From Deltaproteobacteria bacterium (GTDB lineage: Bacteria; Desulfobacterota; Desulfobacteria; Desulfobacterales; UBA11574), in contig JAFDBA010000001.1 of NCBI GenBank assembly GCA_019313505.1, positions 1-55,765 of the forward strand: 55,765 nucleotides of DNA, in the 5' to 3' direction. The translations under genes were made by a program, and so were the position numbers. Numbering within the stretch: position 1 is the first letter of the stretch; every line of letters starts with the position of its first letter. The notes beneath the pieces are model-generated. The model was not told where the DNA came from, made no database searches, and saw only the letters and a program-made list of their open reading frames with translations. This document shows, piece by piece, positions 7,588 to 15,818 of the stretch.

Positions 7588-7657
7588 TTCTTTTGTATCC
7601 GCCCAATTTCTTTTTATAGGAATATATGTTATTTTTTCGTGAGTCCTAGTACCGGGG

Positions 7658-7687
7658 TTGACATATTTAATAACAATTTGATAAAAG
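7658..7687 (+). promoter_or_regulatory. possible promoter upstream of lepA
   Basis: A perfect TTGACA (7658-7663) is followed after 18 bases by TAAAAG (7682-7687), four of six matches. It lies about 145 bases before lepA in an otherwise gene-free, AT-rich stretch and could drive lepA-leuC-leuD. Confidence 0.4.
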
Positions 7688-7831
7688 ACGTCTTCTTTGC
7701 TTTAATTTATCGAAAATCGTCGCAGAACCGCAGTATGGTCCTGTTAAAAACTAATATTGTAACTTTAAATCCAGATTGTGTCAACAGACTTTTGATTTCC
7801 GCAGCTGTACAAAGAGGTATTATTAACTATA

Positions 7832-9628
7832 ATGAAAAACATACGAAATTTCAGCATTGTAGCCCATATTGATCATGGCAAATCGACTCTTTCCGATCGC
7901 CTGATACAGGTGACCAATGTGGTTATGGACCGGGATTTTAAAGATCAGATACTAGACACCATGGACATCGAAAGGGAACGGGGTATTACCATAAAAAGCC
8001 AGACGATTTGTCTGCCTTATAAATCAAAGAATAATCAGACCTATTCCTTAAATCTCATAGATACACCCGGACACGTGGACTTTACTTATGAAGTTTCCCG
8101 GGCACTTGCTTCTTGTGAAGGGGCATTGCTTTTGATAGATGCCAGCCAGGGAGTGGAGGCTCAGACCCTGGCCAACCTTTACCTGGCCCTTGAACATGAC
8201 CTTGCAATTATACCCATAATCAATAAAATAGATCTGCCATCGGCTGATGTTGACTGGGTAAAAGAACAGATAAAAGAAGACTTGGGACTGGATCCGGAAG
8301 CTGCCATACTTATATCAGCCAAGGAAGGCATTGGCATCGAAGATGTACTTGAGGGTATCGTAAATTATCTGCCGCCTCCCGCAGGAGATCCGGATGCGCC
8401 CTTTAAAGCTTTGATTTTTGACTCCCACTATGATCCTTTTCGGGGAACCATTGTTTACTTTCGGGTCTTTCAGGGAAGAGTAAAGCCAAAAGATCTAATT
8501 ACTTTTATGTCAAATAAGGCCGTTTATAAGGTTGAGGAAGTCGGGATTTTTCAGATCAACCGTATACCACAGAAAGAAATTTCAGCAGGCCAGGTAGGCT
8601 ATATGATAGCAGGTATAAAGACGGTCAGCGACACCCGATGCGGGGATACCATTACCTTAAAAGACCGCCCCTGTGAAATGTCCATGTCCGGATTCAAGGA
8701 AGCAAAACCGGTTGTTTTTTCTTCGATTTACCCGGTTGCTTCTGATGGCTATGAGGAACTGGCCACGGGTCTGGAAAAACTGAAGCTGAATGATGCTTCC
8801 CTTATTTATGAAAAAGATACGTCCGTGGCTCTGGGATTCGGCTTCCGCTGCGGCTTTTTAGGGCTACTCCATCTTGAGGTTGTTCAGGAGCGTCTTGAAC
8901 GTGAATACGATCTTTCTTTGATACTTACGGCGCCTTCGGTCAGATACAAGATTGTCATGAATGACGGCTCCACATTAACTATTGACAATCCGGCTTTATA
9001 CCCGGATCCTACAAAGATTGAAAGCACAAAAGAGCCGATTATCCGTGCCTCCATTATAATACCGGATCGGTATATGGGAACGGTTATGAAGCTCTGCCTG
9101 GATCGAAGAGGGATTAATAAGAATTATCAGTATATGACCAATAATCGGTTGGAGATGATATTTGAACTTCCGCTGGCCGAGGTTGTTTATGATTTTTACG
9201 ACATGCTTAAGTCTATTACCCAGGGGTATGGATCTTTTGACTACGAATTGATAGATTTCAGGGAAACCGACCTTGTCAAGGTTGACATTCTGATCAACGG
9301 GGATCGTGTTGATGCACTTTCCCAGTTGGTGCATCGGGACAGGGGGGTTGAACGGGCACGGCGCGCATGTGAAAAACTGCGGGATGAAATTCCGCGCCAG
9401 ATGTTTAAAATAGCCATCCAGGGTGCTATTGGCGGTAATATTATTGCCCGGAAAACGGTTTCGGCGTTTAGAAAGGACGTCACGGCAAAATGTTATGGTG
9501 GTGACATAACCCGAAAACGTAAGCTCCTTGAAAAACAGAAAAAAGGGAAAAAACGGATGAAGATGGTAGGTCAGGTAATGATCCCCCAGTCTGCATTTTT
9601 ATCCGTGCTGAAAACAGACACAGATTGA
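7832..9628 (+). CDS. lepA: elongation factor 4 (ribosome back-translocase GTPase)
   Basis: LepA/EF4 is a cytosolic translational GTPase that acts on stalled or pre-translocation ribosomes. The G1 motif AHIDHGKST is at about residues 11-19, followed by DTPGHVDF (G3) and NKIDLP (G4). Then come domains II and III, an EF-G-like domain V and the LepA-specific C-terminal domain rich in Lys/Arg (KRKLLEKQKKGKKRMK). The length of 598 matches the family. It leads a plus-strand run with leuC and leuD. A 9-bp hairpin with a GAAA loop covers its stop codon (9627-9648). Confidence 0.96.
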   Translation: MKNIRNFSIVAHIDHGKSTLSDRLIQVTNVVMDRDFKDQILDTMDIERERGITIKSQTICLPYKSKNNQTYSLNLIDTPGHVDFTYEVSRALASCEGALLLIDASQGVEAQTLANLYLALEHDLAIIPIINKIDLPSADVDWVKEQIKEDLGLDPEAAILISAKEGIGIEDVLEGIVNYLPPPAGDPDAPFKALIFDSHYDPFRGTIVYFRVFQGRVKPKDLITFMSNKAVYKVEEVGIFQINRIPQKEISAGQVGYMIAGIKTVSDTRCGDTITLKDRPCEMSMSGFKEAKPVVFSSIYPVASDGYEELATGLEKLKLNDASLIYEKDTSVALGFGFRCGFLGLLHLEVVQERLEREYDLSLILTAPSVRYKIVMNDGSTLTIDNPALYPDPTKIESTKEPIIRASIIIPDRYMGTVMKLCLDRRGINKNYQYMTNNRLEMIFELPLAEVVYDFYDMLKSITQGYGSFDYELIDFRETDLVKVDILINGDRVDALSQLVHRDRGVERARRACEKLRDEIPRQMFKIAIQGAIGGNIIARKTVSAFRKDVTAKCYGGDITRKRKLLEKQKKGKKRMKMVGQVMIPQSAFLSVLKTDTD

Positions 9629-9666
9629 GACCTTTGAAAAAAGGTTTCAGATGAAAAGGGGAACAA

Positions 9667-10953
9667 ATGGGAAAAACCATAGCCGAAAAAATTTTTAATG
9701 CTCACCATGTTGATAACCCTGCAGAAGATATTCATGTAATCCGTCTGGACGCAGTATTCTGTCATGAGATTACAACACCAATGGCAATCAATGATCTGGT
9801 CACCCGCAACAAGGACCGTGTTTTTGATACGAATAAAATCAAGGCTGTTATTGATCATGTTACGCCGGCAAAAGACTCAAAGACCGCCGAGCAGGGCAAA
9901 ATCCTCAGAGATTGGGCCAGGCGTCACAATATTCTTGATTTTTTTGATATTGGCAGAAACGGGATCTGCCATGTGCTTTTCCCTGAAAAAGGATTTGTAC
10001 GCCCTGGTTTTACGGTGATTATGGGTGATTCTCATACCTGTACTCACGGTGCATTCGGTGCATTTGCCGCCGGAGTCGGGACCACAGATCTTGAGGTGGG
10101 AATTCTTAAAGGCGTTTGCGCCTTTCACTATCCTTCAACCATTAAAGTAAACATCAGCGGCCAGATGCCTGGAGGTGTCCTGGCCAAGGATATAATCCTT
10201 TCTGTAATTGGTCGTCTGGGAGTTAACGGTGCCACCAACAAAGTCCTGGAATTTACCGGGCCGATTGTGGATGCCATGACCATGGAATCGAGGATGACGT
10301 TGTGCAATATGTCTGTTGAAGCCGGTGCAACCTCGGGGATCTGCCTTCCTGACATGACAACGGTTGAATATTTATGGGAGTTCATTAAAAATGAATATTC
10401 CGATAAAAAAGAAGCTCTTGATGATTTTGGCCGGTTTCTTTCTGATGCTGACGCCCGGTATGATCAGGTAATTGAGCATGATGTAAGCCGCCTGGAACCT
10501 ATGGTTACCTTTGGATATAAACCCGATCAGGTAAAACCGGTCAAGGAAATGGAAGCCATAAAGGTGGACCAGGTATACATAGGGTCATGTACTAATGGAA
10601 GAATCGAAGATCTTAGGGTTGCTGCCAATGAGCTTGCCGGCCAAAAGATCAGCAATTCCGTGCGGGGCATTGTTTCTCCGGCTACACCAAAGATCTACCG
10701 CCAGGCAATGGAGGAAGGGATTCTGAAAATATTTTTGGATGCCGGATTCTGCGTTACAAATCCCACATGTGGGGCCTGTTTGGGTATGAGCAACGGTGTA
10801 TTAGCCCAAGGCGAAGTCTGTGCATCCACAACAAACAGAAATTTCAACGGACGCATGGGCAAAGGAGGTATGGTGCACCTTGTAAGTCCTGCTACAGCGG
10901 CAGCTACAGCCATCGCGGGTTACATTGCAAATTCCAGACTTTTCAAAGGTTGA
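9667..10953 (+). CDS. leuC: 3-isopropylmalate/homoaconitate-type dehydratase, large subunit
   Basis: An aconitase-superfamily large subunit of 428 residues, the size of the shorter (archaeal/clostridial type) LeuC. It would isomerise 2-isopropylmalate to 3-isopropylmalate in leucine synthesis. The [4Fe-4S] ligands C308 (in YIGSCTNGR), C368 and C371 (in NPTCGACLG) are present, as is the substrate-loop motif GDSHTCTHGAFG (120-131). AAAAGGGG precedes the ATG. The small subunit follows 10 bases downstream, so they form one enzyme. No leuA, leuB or ilv gene is nearby, and close relatives in this family act on citramalate or homocitrate, so the substrate is not settled by context. Confidence 0.88.
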   Translation: MGKTIAEKIFNAHHVDNPAEDIHVIRLDAVFCHEITTPMAINDLVTRNKDRVFDTNKIKAVIDHVTPAKDSKTAEQGKILRDWARRHNILDFFDIGRNGICHVLFPEKGFVRPGFTVIMGDSHTCTHGAFGAFAAGVGTTDLEVGILKGVCAFHYPSTIKVNISGQMPGGVLAKDIILSVIGRLGVNGATNKVLEFTGPIVDAMTMESRMTLCNMSVEAGATSGICLPDMTTVEYLWEFIKNEYSDKKEALDDFGRFLSDADARYDQVIEHDVSRLEPMVTFGYKPDQVKPVKEMEAIKVDQVYIGSCTNGRIEDLRVAANELAGQKISNSVRGIVSPATPKIYRQAMEEGILKIFLDAGFCVTNPTCGACLGMSNGVLAQGEVCASTTNRNFNGRMGKGGMVHLVSPATAAATAIAGYIANSRLFKG

Positions 10954-10963
10954 AGGACATATC

Positions 10964-11488
10964 ATGAAAAATTTTAGTGGAAAAGTACTCTTTCTTGATA
11001 GAAATGATATCAACACCGACGAAATTATTCCGGCGAAATATCTTTCAGAGATTTCCAAGCAGGCACTTGGGCCCTATCTTTTAGAAGATATCAAGCTCGA
11101 TGGATTCATGCCCCGAACTGATATTCAAGAAAAGAACGTTGTCATCACAAGGACAAACTTCGGATGCGGGTCTTCCAGAGAACATGCAGCATGGGCACTT
11201 GAGGTGAACAACATTAACCTGGTTATAGCAGAAAGTTTTGCCAGAATTTTCAGACAGAACATGTTTAACTGCGGTATGATGGCAGTGGAACTTCCGGCTG
11301 AAGCCATGGACCGTATCTTCAGAGATTTTGCCGACAAAGAAACCAATCTTGAAACCAATCTTGAAAAAAATATATTCATCATAACCACTAAAAATCACCA
11401 TTTAGAGGTATCTTTTTCAATTTCCGAATTTGATCGTGCTCTGGTAATGACCGGGGGGTGGGTGGAATATGCTGATTCGAAATATTGA
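10964..11488 (+). CDS. leuD: 3-isopropylmalate/homoaconitate-type dehydratase, small subunit
   Basis: The swivelling-domain partner of LeuC. I place the start at 10964 (MKNFSGKVLFLDRND), 10 bases after leuC and preceded by AAGGAC. An ATG at 10925 inside leuC would add an unlikely 13-residue extension. The family motifs are DINTDEIIPAKYL near the N-terminus and GCGSSREHAAWAL at about 63-75. The protein is 174 residues, slightly long. The extra length is partly a small direct repeat (ETNL-ETNL) near residues 128-135, seen as a duplicated stretch in the DNA at about 11340-11365. It should form a heterodimer with LeuC. Confidence 0.9.
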   Translation: MKNFSGKVLFLDRNDINTDEIIPAKYLSEISKQALGPYLLEDIKLDGFMPRTDIQEKNVVITRTNFGCGSSREHAAWALEVNNINLVIAESFARIFRQNMFNCGMMAVELPAEAMDRIFRDFADKETNLETNLEKNIFIITTKNHHLEVSFSISEFDRALVMTGGWVEYADSKY

Positions 11489-11549
11489 TGGCGTCGTAAA
11501 AAGTCCCATCTACTACGCCTTGTATATGAACCTTTTTACTTAGCCGTCA
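11486..11549. repeat. palindromic intergenic repeat overlapping the leuD stop
   Basis: The element starts at the leuD stop codon with tgatggcgtcgtaaaaagtc and ends in an imperfect inverted copy (ctttttacttagccgtc). The inner arms GTAAAAAG (11496-11503) and CTTTTTAC (11532-11539) match perfectly. A near-identical 20-base left end recurs at 15711-15730, so it is a dispersed repeat family that may also act as a transcription stop. Confidence 0.6.
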
Positions 11550-11585
11550 AGATTGAGACCTTTGCAAAACTTCCGGTGTTACAAT

Positions 11586-12422
11586 TTACTCTTTTACCAC
11601 TTTATTGATAATGGTGCCGATCTGTTCAATACGGCATTCGACTACGTTTCCCGGCTTTAAAACTACCGGCGGATCCCGGAATATTCCGACTCCGGCAGGG
11701 GTTCCGGTCGAAATTATGTCGCCCGGAATAAGGGTGATATCCTCGCTAATGTTCTCTATTATGGCAGGAATGTCAAAAATCATATCCCGGGTATTTCCGT
11801 CCTGCATGATTTCGCCATCTACCACAGCGGTCAGCCTCAGGTTATTGACATCATCAATCTCATCCGGAGTTACAATGAAAGGACCGACCGGTGCAAAGCT
11901 GTCAAACGATTTTCCTCTGAACCATTGGGAATCAGAAAACTGAGCCTCCCGCCCGGACACATCATTCATGACGGCAAATCCTGCGATATAATCGAATGCC
12001 TCTGTTTTATTAATTCTTTTTCCTTCTTTTCCAATGATCACAGCAAGCTCCACCTCCCAGTCTACCTGGCTGCTGCTTCTGGGAAGTATTATGGGGTCAT
12101 AAGGTCCACTCAAGGCATTGGGCGTTTTGCAAAATATCAGCGGTTTGTCGGGATTTTCAAAGCCTCCTTCTTTGGCATGTTCGGCATAATTCTTTCCAAG
12201 ACAGATGATCTTGGACGGGCGATGAATCGGGCTTGCAATTCGCGCCTCAACTTTACGGCCAGAATTCTTAACCCCGGCAACCTTTTCAAGCCATCCTTCT
12301 TTGAAAAATGCTTCGCTTATATCAGGAATCTCAGGGAAGATATCTCTCAAATCGACGATTTTGCCATCTTTCCACAGTCCAGGCTTCGCCTTACCCCTTT
12401 GACCAAATCTGACTAATCTCAT
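11586..12422 (-). CDS. fumarylacetoacetate hydrolase family protein
   Basis: A 278-residue member of the FAH superfamily, whose members hydrolyse or decarboxylate acyl-pyruvates and related 2-oxo acids with a divalent metal. The segment CLGKNYAEHAKE (about residues 75-86), the metal-binding E-x-E in DWEVELAVIIG and the Lys region QWFRGKSFDSFAPVGPF are typical. The C-terminal GTPAGVG loop closes the active site. The usual FAHD1-like N-terminal part (RLVRFGQRG...KPGLW) is present. The exact substrate cannot be told; oxaloacetate decarboxylase and acylpyruvase activities are known in relatives. It lies 93 bases downstream of trmJ on the same strand. AAAGGAAA precedes the ATG. Confidence 0.88.
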   Translation of the reverse strand: MRLVRFGQRGKAKPGLWKDGKIVDLRDIFPEIPDISEAFFKEGWLEKVAGVKNSGRKVEARIASPIHRPSKIICLGKNYAEHAKEGGFENPDKPLIFCKTPNALSGPYDPIILPRSSSQVDWEVELAVIIGKEGKRINKTEAFDYIAGFAVMNDVSGREAQFSDSQWFRGKSFDSFAPVGPFIVTPDEIDDVNNLRLTAVVDGEIMQDGNTRDMIFDIPAIIENISEDITLIPGDIISTGTPAGVGIFRDPPVVLKPGNVVECRIEQIGTIINKVVKE

Positions 12423-12515
12423 GGGTTTCCTTTTTGGGAAATCTTATTTGGGGTCTTGAATGCGAACCCAAAACCGGCATAATCTTGGGGGATTTATTAT
12501 TTTCTGAGGCCCTTA

Positions 12516-13301
12516 TCAATATTCTTTATGCTCCCCCGTTGCTTGATTTTGCCTCATCCCCTGCCCGTCCCCATAGCACTTCTTTCCATACCAGTCGATC
12601 TGCCTGCATATCCCACGGATAATACTGACCTCTTTGGCACGAAGCTGAATCCTGGAAAAAAAACGACGTAACTTGTTGATCCAGTAATCCGGATTTTCAG
12701 GATTGATATAGCTTATCCTGACCAGTATATCTTTAAGCTGATCATACATCCCATCGAGTTCGTGCCGGCTGGCAAGACGAGGCGTAAATCCCGTATTTTT
12801 CTCAAGACCGGCAATAAAAATTTCATAGCATGTGATCATTACTGCCTGGGCCAGATTTAAGGATGAAAATTCGGATGTGGGGATATTTACAAGCCCATGA
12901 CAATACCGGATGTCATCGTTGGAAAGTCCCCGGTCTTCCGGACCAAACAGGATAGCGATACGATTTTCAATGGAAATGGGAACCAGTTTTTGAGCCAGTT
13001 TAGAAGGGGTGTTCACGACCTGCCGCTGTCCTCCCAGCCGAGCCGTAGCACCGACAACATAATTAAAATGGGAAAGTGCGTTCTTAAGATCTGCGTAAAT
13101 GATAGTTTTATCAACTACATCTGAAGCGGCATGAGTCGCCAATTTCTGGATTTTATTCAGGTCATAGTCCGGGGGGTCGATGACCACAAGCCGACTGAAG
13201 CCCATATTGCACATGGCACGGGCAACGGACCCGATATTTTCAGGATGTCGTGGCTGGTGTAATACTATAGTGATGTTGTCAAGATTGATTCTTTTGAACA
13301 T
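12516..13301 (-). CDS. trmJ: tRNA (cytidine/uridine-2'-O)-methyltransferase, TrmJ family
   Basis: A SpoU/SPOUT-fold methyltransferase that modifies the ribose at position 32 of tRNAs in the TrmJ group, using S-adenosylmethionine. Motif 1 (RHPENIGSVARAMCNMGF, residues 17-34), motif 2 (ILFGPEDRGLSNDD) and motif 3 (IPTSEFSSLNLAQAV) are all present, with a helical C-terminal dimer region. The first base of its ATG is the last base of the ndk stop (TGATG), so the two genes are probably translationally coupled. An odd Gln/Gly-rich tail (about 15 residues) ends the protein. Confidence 0.88.
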   Translation of the reverse strand: MFKRINLDNITIVLHQPRHPENIGSVARAMCNMGFSRLVVIDPPDYDLNKIQKLATHAASDVVDKTIIYADLKNALSHFNYVVGATARLGGQRQVVNTPSKLAQKLVPISIENRIAILFGPEDRGLSNDDIRYCHGLVNIPTSEFSSLNLAQAVMITCYEIFIAGLEKNTGFTPRLASRHELDGMYDQLKDILVRISYINPENPDYWINKLRRFFSRIQLRAKEVSIIRGICRQIDWYGKKCYGDGQGMRQNQATGEHKEY

Positions 13302-13726
13302 CAGTCGTTAACTTCATAACTGTTGAAAAAGAAACCTATTTCAGAGGCGGCATTCTGGGGGGAATCTGAACCGTGCACGATATTTTTTTCGATATCAGTT
13401 GCAAAATCCCTCCGAATAGTCCCTTCAGCCGCTTCCCTGTAATCGGTGGCACCCATTATGTCACGATATCTGGCTATGGCATCTTCTCCCTCAAGAACCA
13501 TAACCACAATAGGTCCGGATGTCATGAAATATGTCAGACTTTGAAAAAACGGCCTTTCTTTGTGCACCGCATAGAAACTTTCTGCCTGGTCTTTGGTCAA
13601 TCTCAACATTTTCATGGTAATGATCTTGAGTCCGTTGCTTTCCAAGCGTTTAATAACGTCGCCGATCAGTCCTCGGGCAACACCGTCGGGCTTGATAATA
13701 GATAATGTTTTTTCCATAACTTTCAT
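13301..13726 (-). CDS. ndk: nucleoside diphosphate kinase
   Basis: NDK transfers the gamma-phosphate between nucleoside triphosphates and diphosphates. The 141-residue protein has TLSIIKPDGVARGLIGDV at the N-terminus and the phospho-histidine segment VHGSDSPQNAASEI near residues 118-131. The size is typical. AAAGGAAA lies just before the first ATG; a second ATG three codons later would also fit the family's usual start. It is the first gene of an ndk-trmJ-FAH run. Confidence 0.96.
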   Translation of the reverse strand: MKVMEKTLSIIKPDGVARGLIGDVIKRLESNGLKIITMKMLRLTKDQAESFYAVHKERPFFQSLTYFMTSGPIVVMVLEGEDAIARYRDIMGATDYREAAEGTIRRDFATDIEKNIVHGSDSPQNAASEIGFFFNSYEVND

Positions 13727-13841
13727 TTTCCTTTAATGGATTTTATTAATTGCCGTTTCGATACCAAAAGGGATATTACAAGTCAATACGAGTAAAAAAT
13801 AAATGAATTACAAGAAAAAATATGGATTACAAAGAAAGAGA

Positions 13842-14270
13842 TTACTTCTGTTTATGGAGGGTTTTTCTAATGAGACAGGCACTTTCAGTAGTCTTTTTAA
13901 GACGTGTGGCAAGGCTGGTCAGAACTGCCTGAAAACCGGGGGACAGTTTGTTGAACTCCTGTTCAAAAAAAATAGGATCGATAATTCCTACAGTTGTATT
14001 GTCGACTGCCGTGGCTGTGGCGGTACGGGGGGTTTTGGTGATAAAACCCAGCTCCCCGATAATTTCTCCGGGCTTTAGTACCACCATTACCACCTTTTCC
14101 CCGCCAATTTTTTTGGAAATCTCCACGGCACCAGATTCAATTACATAGATCCAGTCTCCCGAACTTCCCTCCTTAAAAATAATTTGCCCATCCGTGTATT
14201 TTTCTTCTATTGCAGTTTGAAACATAATTCCAATCTTTTTCCACGTCTTCGTAAAGGTTGATCGTGACAT
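13842..14270 (-). CDS. cyclic nucleotide-binding domain protein
   Basis: A 142-residue protein made almost wholly of one cNMP-binding beta-roll: DGQIIFKEGSSGDWIYVIESGAVEI, then GEIIGELGFI and the phosphate-cassette-like TKTPRTATATA. There is no DNA-binding helix-turn-helix after it, so it is not a full CRP-type regulator. It could be a regulatory subunit or a stand-alone sensor. The cassette has R-T-A-T-A rather than the strict cAMP-binding RAA(S/T), so ligand choice is unclear. The first ATG lacks a good ribosome-binding site; an alternative ATG at 14225 would remove 15 residues. The next gene upstream, the 74-aa protein, is on the same strand 43 bases away. Confidence 0.8.
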   Translation of the reverse strand: MSRSTFTKTWKKIGIMFQTAIEEKYTDGQIIFKEGSSGDWIYVIESGAVEISKKIGGEKVVMVVLKPGEIIGELGFITKTPRTATATAVDNTTVGIIDPIFFEQEFNKLSPGFQAVLTSLATRLKKTTESACLIRKTLHKQK

Positions 14271-14313
14271 GGACTTTTATAATACGATTTGATTCCCGAT
14301 TTTTGTCCTACTT

Positions 14314-14538
14314 TCAACCCGGATCATTTTCCAACTGAGATATACAGATCATAAAATCATCTGCAAAGGCCGCCTGAATCTCTTCCTCCTGTCCGAACTC
14401 GGAAACGTCGTTTGCCACATTTTTCCCGATTCCATATTCAACATCCCAACCCTTTTCTTTCAAAAGTTCAATCAATTTTTCAGCCTGCTCCTTTGTGGCA
14501 TCGTCTCCTATATTTTGTTCAGCTATTAAAAATTTCAT
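14314..14538 (-). CDS. small hypothetical protein, 74 aa
   Basis: I do not recognise this protein. It is acidic and soluble, probably alpha/beta (MKFLIAEQNIGDD at the start, an amphipathic helix, then WDVEYGIGKN). AGAGAGGATA before the ATG is a good ribosome-binding site, which supports it as a real gene despite its size. It lies just upstream of the cyclic-nucleotide-binding protein on the same strand and could be co-transcribed with it. Confidence 0.6.
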   Translation of the reverse strand: MKFLIAEQNIGDDATKEQAEKLIELLKEKGWDVEYGIGKNVANDVSEFGQEEEIQAAFADDFMICISQLENDPG

Positions 14539-14587
14539 TTCACTATCCTCTCTTTCCTATATTCTGTACATTTTAGGCCACCATTCA

Positions 14588-14685
14588 GCCACTAAGACAC
14601 CAAGAGATAATAGGTTTGAATTGAGCCCCTTGTCTGCCAGCCGGGCAGGCGAAGAAAAAAATAAAATCCTTTGTGTCTTGGTGGC
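14588..14685. repeat. inverted repeat in a gene-free spacer
   Basis: The left arm gccactaagacaccaag (14588-14604) and right arm ctttgtgtcttggtggc (14669-14685) are inverted copies with 15 of 17 matches. The loop contains a second small palindromic stretch (gccagccgggcaggc). This is a short non-coding repetitive element; no open frame of substance lies in it. Confidence 0.55.
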
Positions 14686-14737
14686 AAATAATTGTTTGTT
14701 CTCTTTAAAACTCAGGCCGGCTTGTCCGGGTTAGGTA

Positions 14738-15514
14738 TTACAAAACATCGGACACATGGACCAGTGAGATATCAGAATCTTTAATATTTTTTACAAACCG
14801 GCCGATGGTATGTACTGTTTCCGGAAACGGGTGTCCGATTCCTACTGCATGCCCGTATTTTTTTGAATGTCTTTTTAGTTTGTTGAGTTGATCATAAATG
14901 GCTGATTCATCATGAAGATTATCCAGAAAAATGTTCCTGCCTGTAGCGGCCATATGAAGCTTTCTTGCGGTTCTATACCCCGTAGAAAGGCTTGATGTAA
15001 GACTGTCAACAAAAAAAAGACCTTTTTTCTTTATATTTTCGAGCACTTCTCTAGTTTCTTTATATGCTTCCGTAAATCTTGACCCCATATGATTGTTCAC
15101 TCCAACGGCATAAGGTACGCCGGCAATATTCTCTTCTAGAATTCTCTCGATCCTGTTGGGCCCATCTCCGACGTAGAGTGCTCCGGGCCCTGGATCAAAA
15201 GAATCAACGTTGTAAGGTTCCATGGGTTGATGAAGCAAGATTTCATGGCCGTTATCATGAATCTCAAGGGCCAGATCATAAGAATATGCCAGTCGTGGCA
15301 AGATGGCAAAAGTAATGGGAATACTCAGATTCAGGAATTGTCTTGCGTGGGAAAGGCTATATCCGATATCATCGATAATCAGTGCAATGCGAGGCTGATC
15401 AACCGTGTGATTTCGATGTTTTTCCATGGCAAAGGCCTTTGAAAAACTGTTCAGCCCCAAAAAACTTCCCATCAACCAACCGGCACTTTTCAGCAAAAAG
15501 TTCCTTCTATTCAT
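14738..15514 (-). CDS. Tat-exported divergent polysaccharide deacetylase family protein
   Basis: A YibQ/DUF610-type protein with the polysaccharide-deacetylase fold: PRIALIIDDIGYS (metal-binding DD), HEILLHQPMEPYN, NNHMGSRFT and GIGHPFPET. I place the start at 15514 (MNRRNFLLKSAGWLMGSF) because AAGGAT lies before it and it opens a signal peptide with a twin-arginine-like RRNFL. An upstream ATG at 15652 would add 46 unlikely residues. The product, 258 residues, should sit in the periplasm or on the membrane. The family's substrate is not established; glycan or peptidoglycan trimming is a guess. A probable promoter is at 15624-15652. Confidence 0.85.
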   Translation of the reverse strand: MNRRNFLLKSAGWLMGSFLGLNSFSKAFAMEKHRNHTVDQPRIALIIDDIGYSLSHARQFLNLSIPITFAILPRLAYSYDLALEIHDNGHEILLHQPMEPYNVDSFDPGPGALYVGDGPNRIERILEENIAGVPYAVGVNNHMGSRFTEAYKETREVLENIKKKGLFFVDSLTSSLSTGYRTARKLHMAATGRNIFLDNLHDESAIYDQLNKLKRHSKKYGHAVGIGHPFPETVHTIGRFVKNIKDSDISLVHVSDVL

Positions 15515-15623
15515 GTGCTTATCCTTTTTTAAACGATTAAACAAGAATATTATGCCACAATGATCGACGGGTCGAATGCCGCTAGGCTGACAACGTATGG
15601 TATCAAATACCCATATCAGGTAA

Positions 15624-15652
15624 TTTATGCAATATGTTGGGGTTAATGTCAA
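15624..15652 (-). promoter_or_regulatory. probable promoter of the deacetylase-like gene
   Basis: On the minus strand a perfect TTGACA (15647-15652), 17 bases and CATAAA (15624-15629, four of six). It would give a leader of about 100 bases before the ATG at 15514. The rest of the 15515-15818 spacer holds only AT-rich sequence and the repeat at 15711-15746. Confidence 0.5.
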
Positions 15653-15710
15653 TAAAAAATACCATATATGGATAAATTAATTTATTTAAATTAATATAAT
15701 CCACTAATAA

Positions 15711-15746
15711 TGATGGCTTCGTAAAAAGTCACTTTTTGACTTTTTA
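15711..15746. repeat. second copy of the tgatggc-tcgtaaaaagtc repeat, with hairpin
   Basis: The 20 bases 15711-15730 match the start of the element at 11486 at 19 of 20 positions. Here the sequence continues into a perfect 10-bp hairpin, TAAAAAGTCA (15722-15731) with TGACTTTTTA (15737-15746). Position upstream of trmO, between divergent genes. Confidence 0.6.
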
Positions 15747-15818
15747 TGAAACTCAATGATAAGATTCCGAAATATAGTTCGTGTCCGGATTGTATCACCC
15801 GTTGAAAGGAGACTGTAG

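Noticed and set aside
10925..10963. Longer start for leuD at the ATG inside leuC
   Set aside because: It would add 13 residues unlike LeuD, while the ATG at 10964 has AAGGAC before it and opens with a family-like sequence.
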